DNA of 64,000 nt from Timema cristinae (Eukaryota > Arthropoda > Insecta > Phasmatodea > Timematidae). The stretch's first letter is position 1, and the number at the start of each line of letters is the position of its first letter. The notes beneath the pieces are model-generated. The model saw only the letters and a program-made list of their open reading frames with translations, was not told the origin of the DNA and did no database searches. Location: positions 73,233,941 through 73,297,940 of the forward strand of contig JBCFYV010011172.1 of the NCBI GenBank assembly GCA_039000515.1, in the 5' to 3' direction. Below are positions 12,871 to 25,400 of this stretch, piece by piece. Both the position numbers and the translations under genes were made by a program.

Positions 12871-13554
12871 GGTGGGATCAAAGTTGCAATATTTTAAGGT
12901 CAATTTTGATTATTTATTTAATATAATGTATATAAATCATGTCATTTTTTTTTAAATACTAAAATTACCATACTACTTTCTCAACAGTGCCAAACCAAAC
13001 CATGGGTGAGCACATGGTTGAATCAGGGTTGTCATGAACTTGGAAAACCATAAGAAAAAAAATTGTTTTGCGTCTGTAAAAATCGATAATTTCATGCACA
13101 AAAAAGAACTAAAGAGCATCTGAAAGATTATATATTCGGAACATTTAATGTGACTCTTATAGGTATTTGCACAGAATAAAAAGTAAATTGAATTAAACAC
13201 TCTGATTTGAACATATGTCTTACCCCTTCACCTATATATTCTCCCTGAAACAATAATTTGTTTAATTCATATATTTTCCCATCAAGGTGAAATCATTCTA
13301 TTCTAAACACAAATAATATTAATTTACACTGATTAATTTATAAAAATGAAAAGTTCATTGTTTTTATATAATTTTTAAGGTAAAAAGGGAATTTCTTCTA
13401 GTCAAATGGAGAAATGAGGAAATTTTGTATTCAGAAAATAGTGGCAACCCTCCCTGTCTATAATGCACACACAACCAAATTTGCTCGCAGTAAAATGTGT
13501 GGACAGAAATTGAGATATTAATAATTCTTAACTCATGTCGACTTAATCCCCACC
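12871..13554. mobile_element. possible TTAA-flanked element
   Basis: TTAA at 12867-12870 is followed by GGTGGGATCAAAG. At the other end the inverse reads GGTGGGGATTAAG next to TTAA at 13555-13558. TTAA duplications are typical of piggyBac and some Kolobok elements. The inverted repeat is only about 10 bp, so this is tentative. It resembles the better supported element at 21700-22080, which also starts GGT(A/T)GGG. Confidence 0.4.
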
Positions 13555-13558
13555 TTAA

Positions 13559-15861
13559 ATATTCTGTGTTATATGCCAGCCTACACCCTTACCCCCATAG
13601 GACACAATCTTGCTTACTTGTGACCTACTCTTGGTGAAGTCTTGTTAGCGAGACACAGACTCCGGCTAGTTTACATTATTGCTGTAGCTATTTTGTCTGG
13701 TCTGCCTATCGTTATCTGCAGTATGATACACACTAATTATCTTCCGCGAGAATTTTATTCTCTTGTTAAGGACAAAAACTGCTTTAGTAACCTTTGAGAT
13801 TTTTTTTTTGCACTGAAATAAAATAATTATAGCATGATATATTTTTGGTTGTTTTGTTGAATTTTCTCCATTGGCTGGTCAAATTCTAATCGGCAATGGC
13901 CTTAAAATAGGAATATTTGGATTTTAAAAGGTTTTAATTTTTATATATATATATATATGAAATCAGCAAAATATTCTCCAAAGTCAAGATGAAAAAAACA
14001 CTAAATAATGTAGACCAAAAAAGTGTTCGAGAGAGAATACACAAAAACGAATTAAAATGTATAATAAAGAGAAACAACAAAATCTTTATTTCTTTTATTC
14101 AATTTTATCTTTAATTTATTTATTTTTTTGCTGAGACTTTTTCAATTAAAATTTTATTCCTTTCCTCTGTTTAATCTAGAATACTAATATTTCTGGTCCA
14201 TTTTTTACTAGGAAATGGAAAGGGTCCAATGAAACAATCCTCCAATTTTATTTTCAAACCTAAAAAAAAAAAGTTTTTAGACTCTTTTCCAAAAATGTTT
14301 CACAACCACTGAGCAAATATTGCTGACATTCTGAACCGCCATATAAAACGCATGTTAATTTTTGTATAACAGTACAACTTGGTAACAATAATTTTAGCTT
14401 GTGAAAGTTTAAATAAATGCAAATGTAATATTGGTAAATTGCGGGCCTGAGAATATATGCATATATACATTTCTGGGTGAGTTTGCAACTGATTTGCTAT
14501 AAAAAAAATTTAAACCTGTTGTATTACTTTTTCAAAATAACCTTCTGATAAATAGGGGTCTGCAAGCTCAAGAATAAATATAATAAATAATAATAACTCA
14601 TATATTTAAAATAAAATAAAATACCTTTGAAATTACAATGTCATGAATATTTGTATGGTAAAAAGAATATAGTACAACTACACATTTCACAAAAAACATC
14701 CAGACAAGTAAGTGGGAGTGGCAGGGTGAGCCTTTTCAAGGAGAAACAATTGAATATTAACTTGAAAGTGAAAATATGTATTAACTACAGACTTTTAAAG
14801 AAAGAAAGTATTTTAAGTTCCAGGGTTAAATTGAGCTTTAATTAAATTGAACACGCAGAAATATTCTGGAGCAAAGGATTTGTAAGGAAAATATTAGTAT
14901 AAATCTTGAGATCTCTGTGTTGATGTATATTACCAAGATGTAGCAGGCTGTGTGAATTGAGTATTTCTAGGGCTGAATTATTTACGCATACACAGATGAC
15001 ATGACCATACTTAGGCAGCAGGCAGAATCTGTCATTTAGCTACATTATGGATTTTCCAGCAGCTTTAGTTTTGTTAAGTGTTTGATTTTTTTATAATGAC
15101 TTTGTAATGTGGTTATTGTCATCCAGGGTAAATAATCTCACTTTAAGTTTCTATTTTGTTAATCAGGTTTATAAAGGAAATATAATTTTAAAGGTGTCAA
15201 CTGATGGCAGATCCAGGCAAATGGGGTCAATAAATAATTAATAATAGTGGATATTTAAAGCTCCCTTAAATTATTAGAACAAGGAGATCACAGAGAGAAA
15301 TAAAAACTTGAAAAAACCCGCCCTTTTGACCAATTGATCCATGTCTGAATAAATGGTATGGTGTGTTGCACTCTCTTTTCTATTAATATATAGACATTTG
15401 CTGAAAATTTGTAAGATTGGTGAAACAAAATAATAACATTGTTGCAGAAACACTCCAGCAAAGAACATAAATGAAATAGTATAGATTTTTAGAGAAACAT
15501 TGAGAACAGAGGAGCCCCTCTGCCCACCAAAAAGCATAATAATCATTTTCAGATTCAACCACACTCATAAAACATATATGTATTTACTTATTTCTCAGAA
15601 ATTATTGGTTTTATAACAATATTTTTCAAATAAAATATTTTCCAAATTTTTAATAGTTCTACAACCCATTAGTGGGCATGATATTTATTTTTGGTAGGAC
15701 GGGTCAAAGCTTACCGGTAATGATCTTTTCTCACTATGTGTTAACATATTTTATTAAATTCGTTTTTAAGTTTTCTTATTTTTAAAAATCACTAAACAAG
15801 TTTACAAACAGAAAGAATAAAATAATACAGGTTTTGAAATTAAACTTACCAAGGGATGACA
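13559..15861. other. gene-free AT-rich DNA
   Basis: No gene recognised. There is a short AT repeat at 13939-13957 and a GC-richer patch at 13575-13720 without a convincing open frame. The minus-strand open frame 15274-15564 has a hydrophobic stretch but no known domain or splice sites that I trust. Confidence 0.5.
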
Positions 15862-16068
15862 CTATTTCATTTTTTGTACAAAAGTTGGGCATGTCTGTCT
15901 GTTCTTCTGACTGGCCAACATATTATGACTGTTGGTGAAGTTTGGAAATTCAGCAATTTCTTCTTTATGTATAGAACAAATAGCCAGCCAATTTAACCGG
16001 TCTTGTTCCACAATGTTCCTAAGGAATGTTTTGATTCTTTTCAATGTTCCCCAGTTCATGAGTGTCAC
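15862..16068 (-). pseudogene. hAT transposase C-terminal fragment (ZMYM1-like)
   Basis: The minus-strand frame contains LKRIKTFLRNIVEQDRLNWL followed by AICSIHKEEIAEF and a final KNRQ. hAT transposases of the zinc-finger MYM 1-like group end in a very similar block (SKLKxIKNYLRSTMxQERLxxLALLSI, then FAxxKxRK). Only this last 60-70 residue part is seen. The rest upstream is missing or unrecognisable, so it is a decayed fragment, not a host gene. The match is by pattern memory only. Confidence 0.6.
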
Positions 16069-16617
16069 AGTATTTTAAGGATTCTATTACTCTGCCTAAT
16101 ATATGTCAATGTTTTGACATCTTTTCATTGTGTTTTTGGACTGAAATTTTGACTGCGAAATCTATCTGTGATAAAATATTTACTCTTTCGAATGTTTTAA
16201 ATCTACATACATTTTTCAAATGAATTGCGCATTCCTCATGTTATTTAATTCTTTCACTTAAATGTTTAAGATCGTTAGACTACCATTGTCCACAACCATA
16301 CACCACTAAATAATAAATAAAAAAATAAAATACGCTTTGTTTTTCTTCACTTACAGTTGACCACAATTTTTTCCAAACCAAGCATTAGGAAAAGTTATTT
16401 TTTCTTGCCATCCACCTGCATAAATGTAAAGTCACTAGGCTGATGTGCTCCCAATGATTTAATTTCAAATTTTTCTTGCAATTTTAATGAAAAAAGGGGA
16501 GTTTTTAATAAAGACTCTACTTTATGCATTTTAATTAATCATTTTCATTCATTACTTATTGGGTCTTTAACACATACTAAAATAAAGAGACACGCTAAAA
16601 CAAAATATAAACCCTCT

Positions 16618-16807
16618 TTATCGAATCACGGTCTTGCTCAGACTGGCCTGATTAGACTGTTGAGCTAGCAGTGGAATGACCTTGAGAGATCTCCCGCTGG
16701 ACGAAGGGGGTATCTGAGAGGCTGGCACATGCCAGCTTCTATATATAGCCATTGGAGTCTCGAGCACTGGTACAGTTGCATGATTATTGGCGCGAGGAAT
16801 AAAGAGG
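16618..16807 (-). CDS. candidate terminal exon of an unidentified gene
   Basis: On the minus strand a long pyrimidine stretch and AAG at 16808-16810 are followed by 190 bases that stay open to a TAA at 16618-16620. The predicted end contains NNHATVPVLETPMAIYRSWH and later SKTVIR. This stretch is near 50 percent GC with varied codons, whereas the surroundings are near 30 percent. That contrast is what one expects of a real exon, or of a recently inserted element. I do not recognise the protein, and no upstream exon is identified. It could instead be part of a repeat. Confidence 0.3.
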
Positions 16808-17029
16808 CTTGGATAATTTACAAAATATATTATAAAATAAAAAGAAAGAAAAAAATATTGATGTTCAAAAATTGCTGTTGCACCCAGGCCTCTGCTACAA
16901 CCTTGCATTGATAAGTTATTTTTTTATTTGAGGTATTTAATGTGGATTTTCTGAATCGATTAATTATTTCAGCACACGAGAATTTATATTAGTTGATGTG
17001 AAATGGGCTACCACTTTTGTTGGGAAAGG

Positions 17030-17213
17030 TAGTTCTTCCAGGGTTCTTTTATATGCCACAATCGACAAGGGACCAACAGCATTTGTCCACCCGAAGGGAG
17101 TTGTGCTACAAATTTTTATCGCTCAAGAAAATTCCATTGACCCTGGATGGGTTTGAACTTGTAAACATCGGGTCCTGGGGCGAGCACTTTATCGCAAGAC
17201 CACTGAGGAGTAA
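17030..17213 (-). mobile_element. tRNA-like SINE (family 4)
   Basis: Read on the minus strand, TCCTCAGTGGTCTTGCGATA resembles a tRNA A-box head and GTTCAAACCCATCCAGGG resembles a B box, about 45 bp apart, followed by a body with CCCTTCGGGTGGACAAATGC. Head and body differ from the other SINE families here. A complete cloverleaf cannot be drawn, so it is not called a tRNA gene. Confidence 0.55.
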
Positions 17214-18651
17214 GTTAGTATTATCTCAAATAATTGCAGAGATATGATCAAAATTAGAAATTTTTGTTTATGTAAAGTACCCTTAAAGTAATTTTCATGA
17301 TAAAACTAGATTGCCATCTTATTCATATTGTTAAATAGTACATTAGATACAAAATTAATTTCATCTAAATAATTAGAGTGGATTTTGTGAAAATCAATTT
17401 TTTCTGTTTTTGGACTTCAGTCAACTACCCTAATTTTAGGGTTGGATATCTGATTCCAACCGACACACAGATGGCATCAACTAAATCAATTTTTTAGTTT
17501 CAGGGGATTATGAAATTACTACATTTATCAAAATCTCATCAATTTTTTTATGACAATCACAATACTTCTCTCTCCAATGGCTCCAAAGAAAGAAAAAATC
17601 ATGAATTTACTGGGTATTTTTAAAAAATTATTTTAATGTTTCCAGTACTTGAATAGCCTCAAATACCTACATCATAAATAGTAAATTTAACCATTTTAAA
17701 ACAAAATTATTTATGCAAAAATGTTATGAAACATATGTGCTCTACAAATAAAGAAGGGGGAGGAATTACGAGACCATAACCTCCAGTTTCCTTAAAACGG
17801 GCCTTTCCATCACCTTACACACATACAGTACAGAATTATCCTAATACAACCAACATTCAGGCAAAGAGTAAACAATGAGCCATACATTGTCAACACACAC
17901 ACACACACAATATAGTACAAGCCTCTATAGAGCTGCTGATCTTGAACGAAACTTCTATTAAAGGCTTAGACTTTAGTTCAAAATTTGAGTACTTGCAGAT
18001 TCCTACAGAAAAAAATATGTTTGTGCTCATATTAATTTTCCAACAAATAGCTTTTTAAAAATCTCATTTGTGTCATTTTTTGCATTTTGAGTGATCATTA
18101 ATTGAAGCACTTATATTATGTTCTATATAACTGTCAAAACAAAAGGTAGAGTGTAAAGTATTATTGTTTGTACTTATATTATTAAATACAAATATATTGT
18201 TTTTTCCTCAAATGAATCTCCCTGTAAGTTGTTTACTGAGTTACAAAACTGCCACTTAGTCATGCCATAGTACAATACAAACAACTGCGTTAATAGTATA
18301 TTTAAATGTAGATATTAGATTTTGTTAACTACATGTCTGCCATCTTAAAAAAAAAACTTTTGTGCTGCTACCTCATTGTGTTATTGCCAAGTATTGCTTG
18401 TGGTATAGAACCTGGAATTTAAATAATTGATGAGGATTGTATTTTTGTAGTAGAGTTTTGAACTGTGTTTGGGTCTCTTTTCTGTGGAGTTGATTTGAGT
18501 GAAATAAAATAAAAATAATACATTTAATTGATAAAAACTTTATATGTAATAATGAGATAAATGTTCACAAGAGAGTAAAATTACTAACCCACAGTTTGTC
18601 TGTTCCTATAATACTAGTTTACATAATTTGTATTACTTGAATCACTTAAAG
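17214..18651. other. gene-free AT-rich DNA
   Basis: No gene recognised. It includes a short CA microsatellite at 17891-17909 and several homopolymer runs. Confidence 0.55.
17891..17909. repeat. CA microsatellite
   Basis: About eight CA units in a row. A simple repeat with no further structure. Confidence 0.85.
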
Positions 18652-19688
18652 CAGGGGTTCCCATCTGTGGCTCTTGAACTTCTTGTGTACGGCTCACCAC
18701 TGCTTTAATGTTTTACAATAAATAACCCACTTCAGTGGGAATGCAGACTAAACATCCAATGTTTTGTTGGTCTGGTTTTCCTGTGATGAGAAGGTTTAGC
18801 TTTGAATCTGGTTGGCCTGCTGTATTGAGAGTAGTTTTCCTAAATAGTTCCCACCCTCCCTCTACACAATAACACATACCTAAATTGTACTTTTCTTATT
18901 ACCCACATTATTAGCATATTTAAATGTTTAGCTTGTATGGATAGTAATTGAGAAAAACTATATATTGTAATGTGGATGGTTTATATTTGAGAGATACGCA
19001 AGTGTTATACATAATATTTTTATTAGAGTTGGGTCGAATTCATTATTTTTCGAATCTGAATTTATAATTTACCTCTGAATCAGAATCTTGAAAAAAATTA
19101 TGAACGTAAGAGCAAATATAATTAAAAAAGAATAATAGAAAATATAAATAGTAACAAAATGTTCACATTTTTTTTCTTATAATACATTCATTATAACTTC
19201 ATTTAAGTGTTATATTACTAGTCTGGGACCTGGTTGAGTTCATACTATAATTATAATTGTTTATTAACTACCAATAAGCAGTATTAGAGCTATAAAACAA
19301 ATTTCACCAAAAACTTTCTTTTTTAAGGATTTGACTCTTGAATCTTGAATATCTTTAAGGATTTGAAGTCTCCCCTATAATATTTATACATAAAATGTTT
19401 CATCAATTAACCTCTAAATTACAAAATTCTGGGGGTGTGCACCACAAATGGTAGCCTCAGAACTTAGATGGTGCACATCGGAAACCTTTGTGCCTGCAAT
19501 TTTTGTTGCGACTTTGGTCTCAGAAATTCTTGTATTTGGTTTTTTAAAGTTTGAAGTCTTGTTTTTAAATTAAAAACTAAATTCAATATATTTCCTTAAA
19601 CCCAAAAATATTTATGTGTAGCATGTGGCCTTCCAACTATGTCTGGTTTTAGAATGGGTGCTTCAACCAAAAACTTTGGGAACCCTTG
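18652..19688. mobile_element. non-autonomous hAT element
   Basis: The left end CAGGGGTTCCCATCTGTGG matches the inverse of the right end, CAAGGGTTCCCAAAGTTTTT. The flanks are ACTTAAAG (18644-18651) and GCTTGAAG (19689-19696), 6 of 8 identical with only purine transitions, consistent with an aged 8-bp hAT duplication. The interior holds a SINE family 1 copy (18745-18930) and, at 19023, a TTAGAGTTGGGTCGAATTC block like a second hAT end. No transposase is visible. Confidence 0.68.
18745..18930 (+). mobile_element. SINE family 1, degraded
   Basis: TTTGAATCTGGTTGGCC replaces the B-box region, followed by TTTTCCTAAATAGTTCCCAC and CTCCCTCTACACAATAAC, which match the family body. The tail is lost. 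It lies inside the hAT element at 18652-19688. Confidence 0.55.
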
Positions 19689-19696
19689 GCTTGAAG

Positions 19697-21041
19697 GTTG
19701 ACTTTATTTACACAAAAAATGTTTTTATCCATTTGTAAAGTTAGGAAAATCTGTAAATACAACAGTTACCTTTATCTCTAGATTTTATCTTTGAAACTAA
19801 AGATAGTAATGTTTGCACTAATACAACCTCCAGTCCTGCCTTGTTTTATTTTGTGATTTCTTTGACCATATTATATGCAACTATATTGTAATTTTTGAGC
19901 GAAATTGTCCATTTCCATTAATATTTAGTTGCCTGATTTTATAAATGTATATGTAATAGAAAATTTTAAATTTCCATTACATATGGTTGACTAGGTTATA
20001 AAGATTTTTATGCAATTGAGAACTAAGCTAAATCTTGAGTTAAATTAAGAGGCCTAGACAGTACAGTTTAGTTGTTGCTGGTATAGAAATTGTGATAAAA
20101 CACTAACAAACACAAAACACATAGTAAAATGCTTTCAGTTGTACAGCTTCAAGTTCACAGTGTAAACTGCAGTTTCTCTTATAACATGACGAAAAACTGT
20201 CTGTCAGAGAAAAAGACCGTTTAAAAATGGAATTTTTGTATTATTAGTGTTTTATCTAGACAAATTTTACTCCATTATCACTCAAAGCATTATCACAAAG
20301 AATCACTAGGCCATAAGAAAGTAGACATAACTTTGAGGGGTGGGGAGAAGGGAGGATATATTTTCTAGATATTTGTAACTATTTAAATTGCTTTAAAAAA
20401 CAAAATTTTCTGGCTCCAAGCTGCTTTTTTTCAAAAATTAAGGCTACAAGCTAGGAATAATTCTAGTGAGGGTAGGCTACTAACTGTCCATTTCAATAAA
20501 TGTTGCAGTCAAGGTCATGATCTTCAAAAAATCATGAATCATGTACTAAAATGTTTTTTAATATTAATAACTTGAGGGCACAACTTGGATAAACCTTTTT
20601 TTCTGAATGGTAGACAACAACATTAGGGCATGAAGATATATTCTGTAGATATGAGGTGAATTTAAATATAAATGAATAGATAGGAATTCTTGGCTGATAG
20701 AAGGCAACTTTCAAATCACACAATTTTTTATAGGTCCTCATATTGTCAAAGTATTGTAGTTATATTTTCTCCACAAAATAATTTTTTACCAGGGTCTATT
20801 ACTAAAATGGTTTGGTAAATTTTGTTCATACTTGATATTTAGATTCTATATGGTCATATTTCAAAGTGGAATCAAGATTTTTCTGAAAATGACTCACACA
20901 ATTTTTTTAACAAAATTTGTATCTGTGGAAAGTTTACATCTTAAATAACACTGTATGATTGTTTTTAGAGAAACTCATTTAAGGGTGGTTTACTGATAGA
21001 CTATTTTTGAAGATTTTTTTATTTTAATCAATAATTGACTG
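19697..21041. other. gene-free AT-rich DNA
   Basis: I see no exon, RNA gene or complete element here. Confidence 0.55.
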
Positions 21042-21321
21042 ACAACCTCTTGGTCTGGTGGTCGGCGTTGTCCTGGGTCCAATTCCTATCAGCACCATAG
21101 GTATTTTTCCCATGGTCACCATTGTCTGGTTAATCAGGCTCGAGTTAAGTTTTAAGACTTGCTACTGGCAACACTTACTATTATTATCATCATCATCATC
21201 ACATCAGGGCAATGTGTCTGTACTTACATGGTGCCCCAAACTAAAAGGTGATTACATATGTGCAACGCCAGTAGAAGGCCAGATCTGTCAAGTCAATACA
21301 CCCTGGTGGTACTAAAAAAAA
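21042..21321 (+). mobile_element. tRNA-like SINE (family 5)
   Basis: ACCTCTTGGTCTGGTGGTCG resembles a tRNA A-box head, and GGGTCCAATTCCTATCAGCA about 25 bp later a B box. A body follows with a TCATCATCATCATCA stretch, ending at GGTGGTACTAAAAAAAATG, an A-rich 3' end. It shares neither head nor tail with the other families. Confidence 0.6.
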
Positions 21322-21699
21322 TGTCAAGCCAATTAACCCTGCTAATATTATGATAAACATTAAAAAAATTGATCATATGAGAAAGTTTATACAGTAGACT
21401 GGGTCATATCATTTATTTATCAAAGCATGTTTCCACAAACTGTTGATATAATATAAGCATGTGTGAAGTTTCACAATATAGTATTTTTAGGCTAAAATAA
21501 AGTTGTGGCAAGAAATCAAAGCAATAATTATCCTTAAAATTATTGCACAGCAGGCCTATGAATAGAACTATCACTCCATATTAGATTTGAGATTGATTTC
21601 AAATTCATTTACATGCATGTGTATTCATTCCTCTGCCATAAGATTATGTTCATATGACTAGAGTAATTTTTATGACAAGTGTAGAAACATAAAAATTAA

Positions 21700-22080
21700 G
21701 GTAGGGATGTAGGGAATGTGAGAAAAGATCAGTTTTCTAGCAATTTTTATAACAAGATTTTTTTGGTCAAAATGAATCAAACATTGCTTCTATACAAGCA
21801 TAGAGTTTACTTTTCCTCACATGGTGGCATCAACAGTTCTTGAATATCTGTCAATGGTATCCTGGAACTTCAAGAAAACTATTTCTCTTCATTTAAAAAA
21901 ATTTGTCAGATAATGCCACTATGTTCATGACAGATATTCAACAACTGTTGATATCACCATGTGAAAAAAATTAAACTTTGTTTTTATAGAAGCAATATTT
22001 CACTTATTTTGACCTAAAAAAAAGTTTTGCTTTAAAAAATGCAAAAACTCGTATTTTTTCGCGTTCTCTACACCCCAACC
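21700..22080. mobile_element. TTAA-flanked foldback MITE
   Basis: TTAA stands on both sides (21696-21699 and 22081-22084). The two halves are inverted repeats of each other over almost the full length: left GGTAGGGATGTAGGGAATGT against inverse right GGTTGGGGTGTAGAGAACGC, and closer to the middle TTGGTCAAAATGAATCAAAC against TTAGGTCAAAATAAGTGAAA, then TCACATGGTGGCATCAACAG against TCACATGGTGATATCAACAG. A TTAA duplication suggests mobilisation by a piggyBac- or Kolobok-type transposase. There is no coding region. Confidence 0.75.
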
Positions 22081-22318
22081 TTAAGGAATGCTAACTACGG
22101 AGAAAAACATCCAAACTGAAATCAGAGACATGTTGGGTGTTGGGCGTCTGTCTTATATATTTCTAAATCGCTTTAGACTTTAAGCTTAAAAGTGATGCCT
22201 GTTCTCTAAAATATAGCTAACCTGAACATAGTTTCCTTCGCTTCATTTGTCACTTTTTGTTTATAACTGCTAATATACACTTCAAAAAATCAAAATACCT
22301 ATCATAGAGATCTAATAC

Positions 22319-22549
22319 ACTACTCTTGCAGTAAGCTATACTGCCAATGACGGGGAGATCGAGGTTCAAATCTCGGTCAGGTGTACTGAGGATGGTTTTT
22401 CCAAAATAGTTTCCTACTCTCCCCCATGCAAATGCAAGTACACTTCCTATTAATATAACCTTCCTATTCCTTAAAACCATTAGTGTAATTTTATTAACAC
22501 ATACGCGTGCGTATAAGCCGAACAGGTAGTCGACACTGTGCTAAAAAAA
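22319..22549 (+). mobile_element. SINE family 1 (tRNA-derived)
   Basis: A well preserved copy. It has GACGGGGAGATCGAGGTTCA with a B box GGTTCAAATCTCGG, the body TTTCCTACTCTCCCCC, and the tail GCGTATAAGCCGAACAGGTA ending in CTGTGCTAAAAAAATG. The 5' head is partly missing. Confidence 0.8.
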
Positions 22550-23279
22550 TGTTAGATATACCTGGTAGCAGTTCCCAAACTTAGGGCACTGCGGTATATG
22601 TTAAATTCCAAGCAAGTACAACACACATCACAATTTACTGTGGATCAGGAAATGAAGGTAGCGATGTCTATTCTCATTTAAATGTTTGAGAAGTTGTACA
22701 GTGTGCCCAACCCATCCTATTACTAAGAAATGTATATTATTTTTGTGGCTGCTAAGTTGTTTGCAGGCCCACGACAATCACACAACACAATGCTCAACAA
22801 AATTTAGTCTTCATTGTTATTCAATGCCACAGTGAAAATGCCTACTTTTAATTTGTTTATGAATATTACGTCTAAAACAAAATATATCTGCAAATTTTAT
22901 ACTGTGGAATAAGCCTACTGAGCTCATTTGGTTAAAGTTCGCATAAAAACTAGAAACGCTTTAGGAAGGTTTCAAAAGGTTGTTAATAAAATCGAAATCA
23001 TAGTTATTTTCTTTTATTAAATTTATAATTGTCCACATATGAAAAGAAAAGTAATTAGTGCTTTAAATTTTAATCAATAGAACGTATTGCTTGAATTACA
23101 ATTTTTAGTTAACACTATGAAAAATATAGAAGTTATATCACTTTAGATTTTAGAAAAATAACATTACATGTAAAAATATATAGGCCTAACTTGCAATATT
23201 GTTAATGTAACAATATTTTTGCAGGGATATTAAAACACTTAAAATTAAATAATTCTCCTTAGGTTTAATTCTATCTACT

Positions 23280-25400
23280 AATGCCCTCTGGCATTCTAAA
23301 CCTCCTAACTTTGGTTTTTGCGAACTCGAACTCGAACTCATTGATAATGTTAGAATAATCAATTTTGGAAGCTAATTCTTATTTTACAGATAACATGGTT
23401 AGATGTTTTAAATTATCTTGACCTAGAGTAGATAATAGGTAATTCTTAATTAATGCAAGTTTGCTGAATACCCACTCCCCAGATGCAACACCAGGCAATA
23501 TGCAAAATAATCTTAAAACATTTTAAGTTTTAATTTGTGGATCTCGTTTAGTAAACTAAGTTGGAAACTTTTGGTTTTCTTCAATGCATTTTTTGAAGTT
23601 TACATGAAAACTGCTAGAAGGTGATCCATTTCATAAATTAAATTTTCTGTTAGGTCATCGGGATATTTTGATATTAATCTTCTAGTTGCCTTTTCCATGG
23701 TTTCTTTTAACAGGACTGCTTCTTGATTTGATGTCTTGACCTTGACTTTGCTCAGGTTCAATATTGCTCTGAAGGTGTCGCAAATTTAATTTACTTGCTG
23801 AGACAGTCTAGCTGTTCTATGATTTCACTGATAATTGGATGGAAAATGTTACTTTTAAAGTGTATATCAGAACTTCCAACTTGTAGTGTGTCAACTTCTT
23901 CTTCGTCATAACATCTTTTCCTTCTCTTCTGTCTTACGATTTCAAACTCTGCAGAGATTCCTAATGCAGCAGCAATATTTTTAGCACTTTATACATAAAT
24001 CGGCCACATATCTCTTCAATCAATGACTTCGTCTCTTAAAGCTGCAATGTTCTCTTTTTCTATTTCAAATATATCCTCAGATTGCAGTATTAGATTTCTC
24101 ATATTGATTTTATCCAATAAATCAGCCCAGATAACGACCAAGGCAATACTATTAAATTTAGAAAAATACTGTTTAAGAGCTTCTGCCTCCGCTTTGCCTT
24201 CATTTGTCAAATTGCAATTTCCTTTGACGTTCTCCAATGCTGTTATTATTTTAGGTAAATTCTGGGAGATAGGAGTCACTGCCTATACTCTAGAACTCTA
24301 GTGTCAGAAGCCCTAAGTAAGGATTTTTTTTTTGTTTCATTTAAAAGTATGTCCCATCTTTCTGGACTACTTCTGAAGAAATTGTAGAGCTGGTTGACAC
24401 AGTTGAAAACAATCACGACTCGTAATGATACTTTGTTAGCTGCATGAACACGAACCAAGTTCAAGGTATGAGCAGCACAAGATGAAAACATTGCAGCCGA
24501 ATTAATCTCTTATATTCTTGCCTGCACACCGTTGAACTTACCAGCCATTATAGAACCATTATCAAATCCCTGGCCACTACAATCGTTTATGTATATTCCA
24601 TGTTTCTGAAGCTCTTGCAAAATGGCCTTTGCTATTTGTTCTATCATTTTCTTAAAACAGTCAAAAAATCCCAAAAAATCTTTCTTTTATGGTCCATTCA
24701 TTGTTTTCTTCAGAGTAAGAATACATATTTAAAAACAATTATACTTTGCTCAGTTTTGAGACGTCAGGTGTTGAAGCACAAATAAAAGAAAAATAAACAG
24801 CTTCTTCTCATTCACTTACAATACTATTGAGAATTTCACTGCTACAAAGTTTCAAAAATTCATCTTGACTGCTCCATGACATATAGTGAACAGTTTTTCT
24901 CTTTTCAAACTTGCACGATTTTTTATTATCGGTATAATCCTTCAAATACAGATCTTAAGTTGCTAAAAGTTCTATAATACCTAGAAAATTCCCATTGTTC
25001 TTGTCATCAAACTTAGCACTGCTTCCTCTAAAAGGTAAATTACACTTTGCAAGAAATAAGCTACAATCTATTATCCGCTTAGTTCTTTTAGGTAACCCTC
25101 TTCACTAAATATTTGTTTTTGGATCATACTGTCAACACCATGTCCTGCATTACTATTTTTGTAACTTCTCCAAGAAATGTAGTTGTTTATGTGAAATAAA
25201 CTGTTTTGTGTCGTAAATATTTGTACAAATTTTTCCAGTGTGATTTAGTGTAATCAAATCCTTTCCTAGAGGCTAATCTTGATGGTTGTATCTTCCTATC
25301 TTTATCACCAAAGAGAAGGCATGGCCAGCAAAAAAAGCTTATGTTCTATGTTACTTCAGACTAAAAAAATCTCTTTTAATTTTAGATTTACCACTAAAAC
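23280..25400 (-). pseudogene. ZMYM1-like hAT transposase relic
   Basis: In broken minus-strand frames the order of the zinc-finger MYM 1-like hAT transposases can be followed. Near 25320 there is FFAGHAFSLVIKIGR, the decayed TTF-type cysteine region (family CFPCLLFGDK). Near 24490-24280 there is CAAHTLNLVRVHAANK, then QLYNFFRSSPERWDILL and a SDTR-like RASDTR, matching the family HCxAHxLNLV, YNFFSSSxxRW and LSDTRW. From 24279 to 24016 comes the helical central region. Stops and frameshifts throughout make it a dead copy of about 2.1 kb. The C-terminal dimerisation block is decayed near 23290-23480. I do not see both inverted ends. Confidence 0.7.

Noticed and set aside
15274..15564. 96-codon minus-strand frame with a membrane-like stretch
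   Set aside because: Two overlapping frames are open at once, typical of low-stop AT-rich DNA. No recognisable family or credible splice sites.
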